In this document: in pieces, positions 42,842 through 51,579 of the stretch
Numbering within the stretch: position 1 is the stretch's first letter
Layout of the letters: every line of letters starts with the position of its first letter
From: DATCMH01 sp036563505
GTDB lineage: Bacteria > Pseudomonadota > Alphaproteobacteria > Rhizobiales > Beijerinckiaceae
Reading direction: 5' to 3'
DNA: 64,000 bases
Assembly: GCA_036563505.1 (NCBI GenBank)
Contig: DATCMH010000007.1
Coordinates: 114,724 to 178,723 of the forward strand
Program-made: the position numbers and the translations under genes
The notes under the pieces: generated by a model
Databases searched by the model: none
Told to the model about the DNA's origin: nothing
Seen by the model: the letters and a program-made list of their open reading frames with translations, nothing else

Positions 42842-45196
42842 TCACTCCGCCGCGATCGCCTGCTTCTCCTGCTCGGCCTTCAGTTCCGCCCGGGTCTTCG
42901 GCTTGGCCTTGAGCTTCAGATCGTCGAGGTCTGCCCGGTCGCGCACGCTGTTGCGGGCGATCTGGTCCTGGCCGGGGGCGTATTGCAGCGGGCAGAACTG
43001 GCCCTGGGCGCCGTACCAGGCTGCCGCCTTCATCGTGAAGAACGGGTCGACGAGGTGAGGGCGTCCCAGCGCCACGAGGTCCGCGCGGCCCGCCGCGAGG
43101 ATCGTGTTGACCTGGTCCGCCGTCGTGATGTTGCCGACGCACATGGTCGCGACGTTGGCTTCGTTGCGGATCTGATCCGAGAACGGCGTCTGGAACATGC
43201 GGCCGTAGAGCGGGCGCGCCTCGCGAACGGTCTGCCCCGTCGAGACGTCGACGAGATCGACGCCGTGCTCGCCGAAGGCCCGGGCGACCTCGACTGCTTC
43301 CTCCTCCGAGAGCCCGCCCTCAGCCCAGTCCGTGGCCGAGATGCGCACCGACATCGGCTTCTCGGCGGGCCAGGCAGCACGCATCGCCTCGAAGACCTCG
43401 AGCGGGTAGCGCAGCCGGTTCCCGAGCGAGCCGCCGTATTCGTCCGTCCGGCGGTTCGTCAGGGGCGAGATGAAGCTCGCGAGGAGATACCCGTGAGCGC
43501 AGTGGAGCTCGAGCATGTCGAAGCCGCAGGCTGCGGCGCGCTCGGTGGCTTGCACGAACTCGGCCTTGACCCGGTCCATGTCGGCCCGGGTGATTTCCCG
43601 CGGCACCTGGCTGTCGGGGAAGTAGGGCACCGGCGAGGCCGAAAGCACCTCCCAACCGCCTTCCTCGAGCGGCCGGTCGATCCCCTCCCACATCAGCTTC
43701 GTCGCGCCTTTTCGCCCCGCATGGCCGAGCTGCAGGCAGATCTTCGCCGCGGAGTTGGCGTGGATGAAATCGACGATGCGGCGCCAGGCGGCTTGCTGCT
43801 CGTCGGTCCAGAGCCCCGTGCAGCCGTGGGTGATGCGGGCGTCCGGACCGACGCAGGTCATCTCGGTGAAAATCAGGCCGGCGCCCCCGACGGCGCGGGA
43901 GCCGTAATGGACGAGGTGCCAGTCCTGCGGCACGCCTTCCTTCGCCGAATACATGCACATCGGGCTCACCACGACCCGGTTCGGCACAGTCATGTCGCGC
44001 AGGCGCAGAGGCTGGAACATCGGTGCGACGGGGCGCTCGACGTTCACGTCGAACCCTTGCGCCGCCACCTGCTTCGCGAAGGTCCGGTCGACCTCGGCCA
44101 CGAAACCGGGGGCGCGCAGGCGCAAGTTGTCGTAGGTGATGGCCTTCGCCCGGGTCATGACGCCGAAGGCGAACTGGACGGGATCGAAGTCCCAGAAACG
44201 GGCGACGTGCTCGAACCAGACGAGGGAGACGTTGGCCGCATGCTGCGTCTTCTCGACCTCCTCTCGGCGGCCGGTCTCGTAGCGCTCGAGGGCCGCAGCC
44301 GTGCTCGCGCGGTTAGCGAAGGCATCGGCGAGGGCGATGGCGTCCTCCATCGCGAGCTTGGTGCCCGAGCCGATGGAGAAGTGGGCCGTCGCCTTCGCGT
44401 CCCCCACCAGCACCATGTTGTCCTTCACCCAGCGCTTTGTCTTGATCATCGGGAAGGAGCGCCACAGCGACCGGTTCGTCAGGATCGGGTGGCCCTGGAG
44501 AAAGTCCGCGAAGATGCGCTCCATGAGCTTCGCCGACTGCGCCTCGTCCATTCGGTCGAGGCCGGCGCGCTCGAAGGTGTCAGGGTCCGTCTCGAAGACC
44601 CAGGTCGAGCGGCCCTGCTCGTACTGGTAGGCATGGGCGATGAAGGGGCCCCACTCCGTCTCCTGGAACAGGAAAGTGAAGGCGTCGAGCGGGCGGGTCG
44701 AGCCCATCCAGGTGAACTTGTTGGGGCGGAGATCGACCTCCGGCGCGAAATGCTCGGAGAAGCGCTCGCGGAAGCGCGAATTGATGCCGTCTGCCACCAC
44801 GACGAGATCGGAGCCGGCGAGCAGCGCCTCGTCGTCGACCTCGGCCTGGAAGACGAGGCTGACACCGAGATCGCGCGCGCGCTCCTGCAGGATCAGCAGC
44901 AGCGCCCGGCGCGAGCAGCCGCAGAAGCCGTTGCCGCCGACCCGGTGGACCGTGCCCTTGAAGTGGATGGCGATGTCGTCCCAGTAGGCGAATTCCTGGG
45001 TGATACGGCGGTAGCTCGGAAGGTCGTGCCGCTCGAAGTTGTCGAGCGTCGCATCGGAGAACACGACGCCGAAGCCGAACGTATCGTCGGCGCGATTGCG
45101 CTCGTAGACCGTGACCTCGGCCTCGGGCCGCTGCTTCTTGAACAGGATGGCGAAGTAGAGCCCCGCCGGCCCTCCACCGACCACAGCGACCTTCAT
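42842..45196 (-). CDS. two-domain 2-aminobenzoyl-CoA (salicylyl-CoA) monooxygenase/reductase
   Basis: A 784-residue fusion. Residues 1 to about 385 are a group A FAD monooxygenase (VVGGGPAGLYFAI; VLVGDAKATAHFSIGSG). Residues about 393-760 are an old-yellow-enzyme FMN reductase (VVVSPMCMYSA; LQLGHAGRKG; CAHGYLLASFISPLTNRRTD). This is the architecture of Azoarcus 2-aminobenzoyl-CoA monooxygenase/reductase, which hydroxylates and then reduces the ring; close relatives are named salicylyl-CoA 5-hydroxylase. ATG 45196 has AGGAGG upstream. The C-terminal tail is charged and helical. The gene stands alone but shares a palindromic site with the divergent catabolic operons. Confidence 0.9.
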   Translation of the reverse strand: MKVAVVGGGPAGLYFAILFKKQRPEAEVTVYERNRADDTFGFGVVFSDATLDNFERHDLPSYRRITQEFAYWDDIAIHFKGTVHRVGGNGFCGCSRRALLLILQERARDLGVSLVFQAEVDDEALLAGSDLVVVADGINSRFRERFSEHFAPEVDLRPNKFTWMGSTRPLDAFTFLFQETEWGPFIAHAYQYEQGRSTWVFETDPDTFERAGLDRMDEAQSAKLMERIFADFLQGHPILTNRSLWRSFPMIKTKRWVKDNMVLVGDAKATAHFSIGSGTKLAMEDAIALADAFANRASTAAALERYETGRREEVEKTQHAANVSLVWFEHVARFWDFDPVQFAFGVMTRAKAITYDNLRLRAPGFVAEVDRTFAKQVAAQGFDVNVERPVAPMFQPLRLRDMTVPNRVVVSPMCMYSAKEGVPQDWHLVHYGSRAVGGAGLIFTEMTCVGPDARITHGCTGLWTDEQQAAWRRIVDFIHANSAAKICLQLGHAGRKGATKLMWEGIDRPLEEGGWEVLSASPVPYFPDSQVPREITRADMDRVKAEFVQATERAAACGFDMLELHCAHGYLLASFISPLTNRRTDEYGGSLGNRLRYPLEVFEAMRAAWPAEKPMSVRISATDWAEGGLSEEEAVEVARAFGEHGVDLVDVSTGQTVREARPLYGRMFQTPFSDQIRNEANVATMCVGNITTADQVNTILAAGRADLVALGRPHLVDPFFTMKAAAWYGAQGQFCPLQYAPGQDQIARNSVRDRADLDDLKLKAKPKTRAELKAEQEKQAIAAE

Positions 45197-45231
45197 GACG
45201 GCCGTCCTCCTGCCTTCCTCGAGCACCGAGA

Positions 45232-45249
45232 TATTTTAAGCTTAAAACA
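45232..45249. promoter_or_regulatory. probable MarR operator upstream of the monooxygenase/reductase gene
   Basis: TATTTTAAGCTTAAAACA contains a perfect 14-base palindrome (TTTTAAGCTTAAAA, 45234-45247). It lies about 36 bases upstream of the ATG at 45196 and matches the site at 36110-36127 in 15 of 18 positions. It would place this gene under the same MarR regulator as the rest of the pathway. Confidence 0.7.
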
Positions 45250-45329
45250 ATTTGGGGAGCAAGGGCGGGCGTGGTCGCTCTCCCCCGCGTCTGTTCGGCG
45301 CAGATGAGCCGGGATCGTTGCAAGCGTTC

Positions 45330-45358
45330 TTGAATTATTGGCGTTACGAAAATATTGT
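45330..45358 (+). promoter_or_regulatory. putative sigma-70-type promoter of the brnT-brnA operon
   Basis: TTGAAT (45330-45335) and TATTGT (45353-45358) are separated by 17 bases and lie about 30 bases before the brnT start. BrnA antitoxins are known to repress their own promoter, so this region is also the likely BrnA site. Confidence 0.4.
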
Positions 45359-45388
45359 GTGTTGGGCTCGTCTCGCTACGCTGAACCC

Positions 45389-45661
45389 ATGCGGATCACC
45401 TTCGATCCAGAGAAAAGAGACGTGACCCTGAGGAGCCGCGGCCTCGACTTCCTCGACTGCGTCGAGGTTTTCGCAGGACCGACGGCGAGCTTTGAGGATG
45501 TCCGGTTCGACTACGGTGAGACCCGCGTTGTGACCGTCGGACTGCTGCGAGGACGGATGGTCATCGTCGTTTGGACGGCCCGTGGCGAGGCACGCCACGT
45601 GATCTCGATGAGGAAGGCCAATGACCGCGAAAAGCAACGCTACGGCAGCCACCTCCGGTGA
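45389..45661 (+). CDS. brnT: BrnT family toxin (ribonuclease)
   Basis: A 90-residue BrnT/DUF497 toxin. The family pattern is evident: FDPEKRDVTLRSRGLDF at the start, VVTVGLLRGRMVIVVWTARG in the middle and HVISMRKANDREKQRY at the end. BrnT is a RelE-like ribonuclease that stops translation and is neutralised by BrnA. ATG 45389 is chosen over an upstream in-frame start at 45338, because family members begin at this strand. It overlaps brnA by 41 bases, the usual toxin-first order of this system. Confidence 0.87.
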   Translation: MRITFDPEKRDVTLRSRGLDFLDCVEVFAGPTASFEDVRFDYGETRVVTVGLLRGRMVIVVWTARGEARHVISMRKANDREKQRYGSHLR

Positions 45662-45977
45662 TGAAACGCATCTGGTCGGATCTGATTTGAAGCGCGTCGA
45701 CGCACATGTCATCGGGTCTGACGAGTACGCGGAGATTCCTGAACTCGATCCGAGCTGGCTCGTGCCCGTCGAGGTCACCGCCGAGGGTTCGGTGAGGCGG
45801 CGGGGCCGCCCGACCAAGCCCGATGCGAAAAGGCAGGTGACGCTCAGGCTTTCGCCGTCCGTTCTCGATTACTTCCGAGCGACGGGAGAAGGCTGGCAAC
45901 GGCGCATCGACGAGGCTCTGCTCGGGATCGTCGCCGCTGAGCAAGCGTCCTCGAACGGCCGCAAGAACGGAGCGTGA
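45621..45977 (+). CDS. brnA: BrnA family antitoxin
   Basis: A 118-residue antitoxin. The C-terminal ribbon-helix-helix-like part KRQVTLRLSPSVLDYFRATG followed by GWQRRIDEALLGIVAAE matches BrnA. GAGGAAGG precedes ATG 45621. The N-terminal half (about 60 residues) is acidic and probably wraps the toxin. It ends 10 bases before the converging protease gene. Confidence 0.85.
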   Translation: MTAKSNATAATSGDETHLVGSDLKRVDAHVIGSDEYAEIPELDPSWLVPVEVTAEGSVRRRGRPTKPDAKRQVTLRLSPSVLDYFRATGEGWQRRIDEALLGIVAAEQASSNGRKNGA

Positions 45978-45987
45978 GGCTTCGGCG

Positions 45988-47397
45988 CTAGCCGCCCAGA
46001 ACGGAGGTGAAGATCCTGCCTCCGCGATTGATGGTGATTTCCCACGACCCCATCCCGCCCCGCGCCGTGATGCGCTCCAGGTCCTTGGACGACGACACGC
46101 GCTCGCCGTTGATGGCGAGCAGAACGTCGCCCTTTTGAAAGCCGACCCGGCTCGCGACACTGTTGGCCTCGACCTCGGTCACGATCACACCGTCGATGGA
46201 CAGGTCGAGCTGCATCTCGTCCGCCACCGCCGGCGAAGCGTTGACCGCCGTGGCGCCAGCGAGCGGCGAGCGGCCGCGCAGGCGAACGACGTCGCGGGGC
46301 CGCGTCTCCGGCGGCGAGATGAGCTTGACCGCGAGGGTCTGCTTTTTACCGCCGCGCATGACGGTGAGATCGGTCGCGCCGCCGATGCCCTTGAGAGCGA
46401 AGCGGTAACCAAAACCTTCCGGATCATCGACGCCCTGGCCGTCGATGGCGAGCACCACGTCGCCGCGCTTCAGGCCCGCCTCGGCGGCAGGTCCCTTGTC
46501 GTTGAGGGCCGTGACGAGGACGCCCATCGGCCGCTCCAGGCCCATGCCATCCGCGATCTCCTGGTTGACCGCCTGGAGCGACGCGCCGAGCCAGGGCCGG
46601 CGCACGGTCCGCCCGCCGCCACGCGCGGATTCCACCACGAGCTTCACCATGCTCGACGGGATCGCGAAGCCGATGCCGTGGCTGCCGCCCGATTGCGAGA
46701 AGATCGCAGTGTTGATGCCGACGAGGCGCGCGCCCGTGTCGACGAGGGCGCCGCCCGAGTTGCCCGGGTTGATGGCCGCGTCCGTCTGAACGAAGAACTG
46801 ATAGTCGGAGATACCGACCTGTGTGCGGGCAAGCGCCGAAACGATGCCTTGCGTCACGGTCTGTCCGACACCGAACGGATTGCCGATGGCGAGGACGAGA
46901 TCGCCCACTTCGAGCGCCTCCGAATCACCGAAGGCGAGGGCCGGGAAAGGGCTGTTGTTGCCCTTGAGGCGCAGCACCGCGAGGTCTGTCCGCGGGTCGC
47001 GCAAGACGATCTCTGCCTCGATCTCGCGCCGGTCGGCGAGCGCCACCCGCACCTCGGTCATGCCCTCGATGACGTGGTTGTTCGTCACCACGAGGCCCGA
47101 CGGATCGACGATCACACCCGAGCCGACGGACGAGCGCTGGGCGCGCGGGCCCTGCTGGCCGGGAGCGCCAAAGAAGCGCTCGAAGAACTCGTCGGCGTAG
47201 CGGTTCTGCCGCCGCTCGACGCGCTTGCCGTAGACGTTCACGACGGCGGGCGCCGCCTGCTTCACCACAGGGCTGAAGGAGCTCTGAACCTCAGCGCGGC
47301 TCGACGGCGTGACGCGGATCGGCGCCTGCGCCTGCGCCTGGGACGAGGTGCCGAGTGCGAGAAGGGTGAGCGCGACGAGGCTGGCGAGGACGCGCAT
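45988..47397 (-). CDS. degQ: DegP/DegQ (Do) family periplasmic serine protease
   Basis: A 469-residue HtrA-type protease. A signal peptide (MRVLASLVALTLLALGTSSQ) is followed by a trypsin-like domain with the triad His108 (VTNNHV), Asp138 (RTDLAV) and Ser214 (GNSGG), then two PDZ domains (around SLQAVNQEIADGMGL and VIVTEVEANSVASRVGF). It degrades or refolds damaged envelope proteins. ATG 47397 is selected because it opens the signal peptide; a longer in-frame start has none. The call between DegP and DegQ is by general form only. Confidence 0.9.
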   Translation of the reverse strand: MRVLASLVALTLLALGTSSQAQAQAPIRVTPSSRAEVQSSFSPVVKQAAPAVVNVYGKRVERRQNRYADEFFERFFGAPGQQGPRAQRSSVGSGVIVDPSGLVVTNNHVIEGMTEVRVALADRREIEAEIVLRDPRTDLAVLRLKGNNSPFPALAFGDSEALEVGDLVLAIGNPFGVGQTVTQGIVSALARTQVGISDYQFFVQTDAAINPGNSGGALVDTGARLVGINTAIFSQSGGSHGIGFAIPSSMVKLVVESARGGGRTVRRPWLGASLQAVNQEIADGMGLERPMGVLVTALNDKGPAAEAGLKRGDVVLAIDGQGVDDPEGFGYRFALKGIGGATDLTVMRGGKKQTLAVKLISPPETRPRDVVRLRGRSPLAGATAVNASPAVADEMQLDLSIDGVIVTEVEANSVASRVGFQKGDVLLAINGERVSSSKDLERITARGGMGSWEITINRGGRIFTSVLGG

Positions 47398-47459
47398 GCG
47401 GCAAAGCTCCGGATGAGGTCGGCTCGACGTCGATACCGACCTCGGACGGACAAAGGAAG

Positions 47460-48719
47460 CTATTGCGGCGCCAGAATGACGCGCTGCGGGGCACGGGCCG
47501 GATCGCCCTGGAGCATGTTCTCGTAGAGGGTCACCAACCGGCGCGCATGCGCCGCGCGGGTCGGAGGAGCGAGCCAGTATCGCCGGTACGCCTCCTGGCC
47601 GAGCCGGCGCGCCACATCGAGGTCCTGCAGCCACAAGAAGGCCTGAGCCAGGGCCTCGACCTCGGGCGCGACCACGAATCCCGTCTCGCCGTCCGCGATC
47701 TTCTCGCTCGCGCCGGCGCGGTTCGAGACCACGACGGGAAGGCCCGCCGCCTGCCCCTCGTAGACGGTGAGCGGACCGGTTTCGAACCAGCGCGACGGGG
47801 CGACGAGGGCCCGAACCCTGTCACGCAGGAGCGCCGCGACCTCATCCGCGGAGCGCCAGCCCAGCACCTCGGCACCGGGATGCGAGGCGCGGATTTCATC
47901 AGCAAGCGGGCCGTCGCCTATGAGGAGCGCTGACACGCCGGCCCGCGCGGCCGCTTGAGCGACGAGGTCAGCCCCCTTCTCCCGCGTAAGGCGGCCGAGA
48001 TAGGTGATCCTGGTGTCCGGGCCGATGGCGGCGGCGGGCCCGGGCGTGGACTGAACAGGGTTGTCGATCCGGTGATGGCGCATCCGATCGGGCAGGAACG
48101 GCGCGATCGTGTCCCGCCCCCGGTCGGACACGTGAATGAGGTCGAGCGGACGTCCTTTGAGTGCGAGCGCCGTCGCTGCCGAGCGCAGGACGCGGATCAG
48201 CTTGTGGCGCGGGCTCTTGGGATCGCAGGGCGCGAGCAGACAGGCTGGGCTGAAAGGCGTTACGCTGCAGGGCGCGTCCCGGTCGAAGCGATAGTAGAGG
48301 CCGTTCGGGCAGGCCAAGAAGTAGTCGTGCAGGGTGACCGCGACCGGCCATCCCGTGCGGGCGAGCACGGGGAGGATGCTCGGCGAGAATCCGCGGGTCC
48401 ACTGATGAAGGTGCAGCACCACCGGCCCGGCCGGCAGACGCCCCAGGATGCCCGTGAGAGACCGGGCCGCGGACCGGTTCCAGATTCCATCCCGGGCGGC
48501 GGCCAGGGCCGGACGCTCCCAGACATCCGCGAGGCCGAGACTGACGCGGTCGATCCCGGGATGGTCGAGGAGCGGGTCCGCCGTGCCCGCGATGGAGTGG
48601 ACGTAGGTGACGTCGACGCCCGCCTCGGCCAGCCCCCGGGCGGACTGAAGGGCGACGCTCTGCGCGCCGCCCGTCTGGTCGGCGAAGTCGGCGAGGATCA
48701 CGGCACGCAGGCGGGTCAT
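47460..48719 (-). CDS. glycosyltransferase family 4 protein
   Basis: A 419-residue GT-B transferase. N-terminal ADFADQTGGAQSVALQSARG and central LGRLTREKGADLVAQAA lead into the donor site VAPSRWFETGPLTVYEGQAA, then GLPVVVSNRAGASEKIADG. A cysteine-bearing segment (CLLAPCDPK) in the N-domain is typical for a subgroup of GT4 enzymes. It is a single gene, upstream of degQ on the same strand and separated from it by 62 bases. Its sugar is unknown. Confidence 0.87.
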   Translation of the reverse strand: MTRLRAVILADFADQTGGAQSVALQSARGLAEAGVDVTYVHSIAGTADPLLDHPGIDRVSLGLADVWERPALAAARDGIWNRSAARSLTGILGRLPAGPVVLHLHQWTRGFSPSILPVLARTGWPVAVTLHDYFLACPNGLYYRFDRDAPCSVTPFSPACLLAPCDPKSPRHKLIRVLRSAATALALKGRPLDLIHVSDRGRDTIAPFLPDRMRHHRIDNPVQSTPGPAAAIGPDTRITYLGRLTREKGADLVAQAAARAGVSALLIGDGPLADEIRASHPGAEVLGWRSADEVAALLRDRVRALVAPSRWFETGPLTVYEGQAAGLPVVVSNRAGASEKIADGETGFVVAPEVEALAQAFLWLQDLDVARRLGQEAYRRYWLAPPTRAAHARRLVTLYENMLQGDPARAPQRVILAPQ

Positions 48720-48783
48720 CGCCCGAGATTACACCGCCACTCCTTTGCAAGGGCTCAACGGTGCGAACGTCCCAGCAAAGAGA

Positions 48784-48813
48784 AAGGGCGGCCCCGTTGC
48801 CGGAGCCGCCCTT
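48784..48813 (-). terminator. rho-independent-like terminator after rplQ
   Basis: AAGGGCGGC (48784-48792) and GCCGCCCTT (48805-48813) form a perfect nine-base-pair stem. On the minus strand it is followed by TTCTCTTTGC, a T-rich tail. It lies 25 bases after the rplQ stop and closes the ribosomal transcript. Confidence 0.8.
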
Positions 48814-48838
48814 CGGAAAATCAGGATGTCGCGTCAGA

Positions 48839-49261
48839 TCAAGCGGCGTTGTCGACCAACTCGGTCTTCATGGTCGGGCCGGAATCCTGGCCGCGGGCGT
48901 CGACGTCGCGGTCGACGAGCTCGATCACCGCCATCGGGGCGTTGTCGCCGTAGCGGAAGCCGGCCTTCAGCACGCGGGTGTAGCCGCCCGGACGGGTCTG
49001 GTACCGCGGCCCCAGCACCTCGAACAGCTTCTTGACCATCGCCGCGTCCTTGAGCTCCGCCATCGCGAGGCGACGGGCGTGCAGGTCGGTGCGACGGCCG
49101 AGGGTGATGAGCTTCTCGACGACGGGACGCAGGTCCTTCGCCTTCGGGAGCGTGGTGACGATCTGCTCGTGCTTGATCAGGGCGGCGCACATGTTGGCGA
49201 ACATCGCCTGGCGATGCTCCACCGTGCGGTTGAACCGCCGACCGCGGAATCCGTGACGCAT
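48839..49261 (-). CDS. rplQ: 50S ribosomal protein L17
   Basis: A 140-residue L17: MRHGFRGRRFNRTVEHRQAM at the N-terminus and ALIKHEQIVTTLPKAKDLRP are family signatures. It lines the peptide exit tunnel surface. The C-terminal tail (DVDARGQDSGPTMKTELVDN) is a lineage-type extension. It is the last gene of the block, 100 bases after rpoA, with a terminator behind it. Confidence 0.97.
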   Translation of the reverse strand: MRHGFRGRRFNRTVEHRQAMFANMCAALIKHEQIVTTLPKAKDLRPVVEKLITLGRRTDLHARRLAMAELKDAAMVKKLFEVLGPRYQTRPGGYTRVLKAGFRYGDNAPMAVIELVDRDVDARGQDSGPTMKTELVDNAA

Positions 49262-49323
49262 GGCTCTCTCCTTTGCTCTTCCGGCCGCCGTGCCAAGGGT
49301 CGACCGTCTTTCTGGATGCGAGC

Positions 49324-49341
49324 GGTGAGGCTCTCCTCACC
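49324..49341 (-). other. stem-loop in the rpoA-rplQ spacer
   Basis: GGTGAGG and CCTCACC form a perfect seven-base-pair hairpin with loop CTCT, about 20 bases after the rpoA stop. It lacks a T tract and is more likely an mRNA-processing or stabilising element. Confidence 0.45.
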
Positions 49342-49361
49342 ACCCGCATTTCACCACTCGC

Positions 49362-50381
<1,020 letters not shown>

Positions 50382-50408
50382 GATCACACCTCGGAGGTGG
50401 AGAGTCAG

Positions 50409-50490
50409 GAGCGAATGGCGAATGGCGAATGGCGAGTAGCAGCCGGTGGGCGCTTGATCCCACGCGCTACTCGCTCCTCGCCATTCGCTC
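50409..50490. repeat. inverted repeat with GCGAATG heptad repeats, rpoA-rpsK spacer
   Basis: GAGCGAATGGCGA (from 50409) and GCGAGTAGC (50432-50440) are mirrored by GCTACTCGC (50466-50474) and CTCGCCATTCGCTC (50477-50490). Inside the left arm GCGAATG occurs three times in tandem, then GCGAGTA. A related dyad occurs at 50944-51007. The family looks like a REP-like or minisatellite intergenic repeat. Confidence 0.75.
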
Positions 50491-50495
50491 TCAGA

Positions 50496-50885
50496 TCAGA
50501 CGCGGCGGCGCTTGCGCGGGCGGCAGCCGTTGTGCGGAATCGTCGTGACGTCGCGGATCGAAGTCACGGTGAAGCCGGCGGCCTGGAGCGCGCGGAGGGC
50601 CGACTCGCGGCCGGAGCCGGGGCCCGACACCTCGACCTCGAGGGTGCGCATGCCGTGCTCGGAAGCCTTGCGGGCGGCGTCCTCGGCCGCGACCTGGGCG
50701 GCGTAAGGAGTCGACTTGCGCGAGCCCTTGAAGCCCATGGCGCCGGCCGACGACCAGGAGATCGTGTTGCCCTGCGCGTCCGTGATCGTGACCATCGTGT
50801 TGTTGAACGAGGCGTTCACGTGAGCGACGCCCGACACGATGTTCTTGCGTTCGCGACGGCGGACGCGGGTTGCTTCTTTGGCCAT
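50496..50885 (-). CDS. rpsK: 30S ribosomal protein S11
   Basis: A 129-residue S11 (KKNI-like RKNIVSGVAHVNASFNNTMV; SGPGSGRESALRALQAAGF; PHNGCRPRKRRRV end). It forms part of the platform of the 30S subunit near the mRNA exit. It lies between rpsM and rpoA with repeat-bearing spacers on both sides. Confidence 0.97.
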   Translation of the reverse strand: MAKEATRVRRRERKNIVSGVAHVNASFNNTMVTITDAQGNTISWSSAGAMGFKGSRKSTPYAAQVAAEDAARKASEHGMRTLEVEVSGPGSGRESALRALQAAGFTVTSIRDVTTIPHNGCRPRKRRRV

Positions 50886-50943
50886 AGGTCTATTCGTCCT
50901 TCAAGCGCGCCCGTGATGCCAGGCGCTCGGGATGAGAGAGAGG

Positions 50944-51007
50944 GAGTGGCGAGTAGCGAGCCGAGAACGGAGAAGATGCTCCATTCGCCGTTCGCTACTC
51001 ACCACTC
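50944..51007. repeat. imperfect inverted repeat, rpsM-rpsK spacer
   Basis: GAGTGGCGAGTAGCGAG (50944-50960) is mirrored by TCGCTACTCACCACTC (50992-51007), with about 14 of 16 positions pairing. It shares the GCGAGTAGC word with the repeat at 50409-50490. It lies just after the rpsM stop. Confidence 0.65.
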
Positions 51008-51013
51008 GCTAAA

Positions 51014-51382
51014 TCACTTCTTCTTGCCGGCGATCGGCTTCGCCTTGCCCTTGCGGGTGCGGGCGTTGGTGTGGGTGCGCTGGCCGTGAACCGGCAGGTT
51101 GCGGCGATGGCGCAGGCCGCGATAGGCCGCGAGGTCCATCAGGCGCTTGATGTTGGTCGAGACCTGGCGGCGCAGGTCGCCCTCGACGACGTAGTCGCGG
51201 TCGATCGTCTCGCGGATTTGCAGCACCTCGGCGTCGGTGAGCTGGTTGACCCGGCGCTCGGCGGGAATGCCCACCTTGTCCGTGATCTCCTGCGCCTTCT
51301 GCGAGCCGATGCCGTGGATGTACTGCAGCGCGATCACGACGCGCTTGTTGGTCGGAATGTTGACGCCGGCGATGCGGGCCAT
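51014..51382 (-). CDS. rpsM: 30S ribosomal protein S13
   Basis: A 122-residue S13: MARIAGVNIPTNKRVVIALQ and GLRHRRNLPVHGQRTHTNAR are family signatures, with a basic tail (KGKAKPIAGKKK). It sits in the head of the 30S subunit and contacts the P-site tRNA. It begins 197 bases after adk. Confidence 0.97.
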   Translation of the reverse strand: MARIAGVNIPTNKRVVIALQYIHGIGSQKAQEITDKVGIPAERRVNQLTDAEVLQIRETIDRDYVVEGDLRRQVSTNIKRLMDLAAYRGLRHRRNLPVHGQRTHTNARTRKGKAKPIAGKKK

Positions 51383-51399
51383 GTCTCGTCTCCATGTGG

Positions 51400-51416
51400 C
51401 GAGGCGAAGCGCCTCG
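51400..51416 (-). other. stem-loop in the adk-rpsM spacer
   Basis: CGAGGCG and CGCCTCG pair perfectly around the loop AAG, about 18 bases before the rpsM start. The rest of this 197-base spacer shows nothing recognisable. The position near the ribosome-binding site could influence rpsM translation. Confidence 0.4.
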
Positions 51417-51579
51417 GCGGTTGGTTCGCGCGTCCGGTGGAGGCCGGCCCTTGCGCGAGGTGTGCGTCAAACACGAAAAGCCCGGGACGGATTCTCGCGA
51501 ACCCCTCCGGGATCTTCGGCGCTGACGAAGAGGGGTGGGCGATAGCGCGCTGAACGCGTTCCGTCAACCCCGTCTCGAC

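Noticed and set aside
42839..45307. An 822-codon open frame on the plus strand opposite the monooxygenase/reductase gene
   Set aside because: It is the antisense shadow of a GC-rich gene: the composition is Arg/Gly/Asp-rich with no recognisable motif, while the minus strand shows two intact flavin domains.
50409..50440. Tandem GCGAATG units considered as a CRISPR-like or VNTR array
   Set aside because: The units are seven bases, contiguous without spacers, and only three to four copies; this is an intergenic repeat, not CRISPR.
51383..51579. The 197-base adk-rpsM spacer as a site for a missed rpmJ or small RNA
   Set aside because: No L36-like reading frame with its Cys/His pattern is seen; only a short hairpin near the rpsM start.
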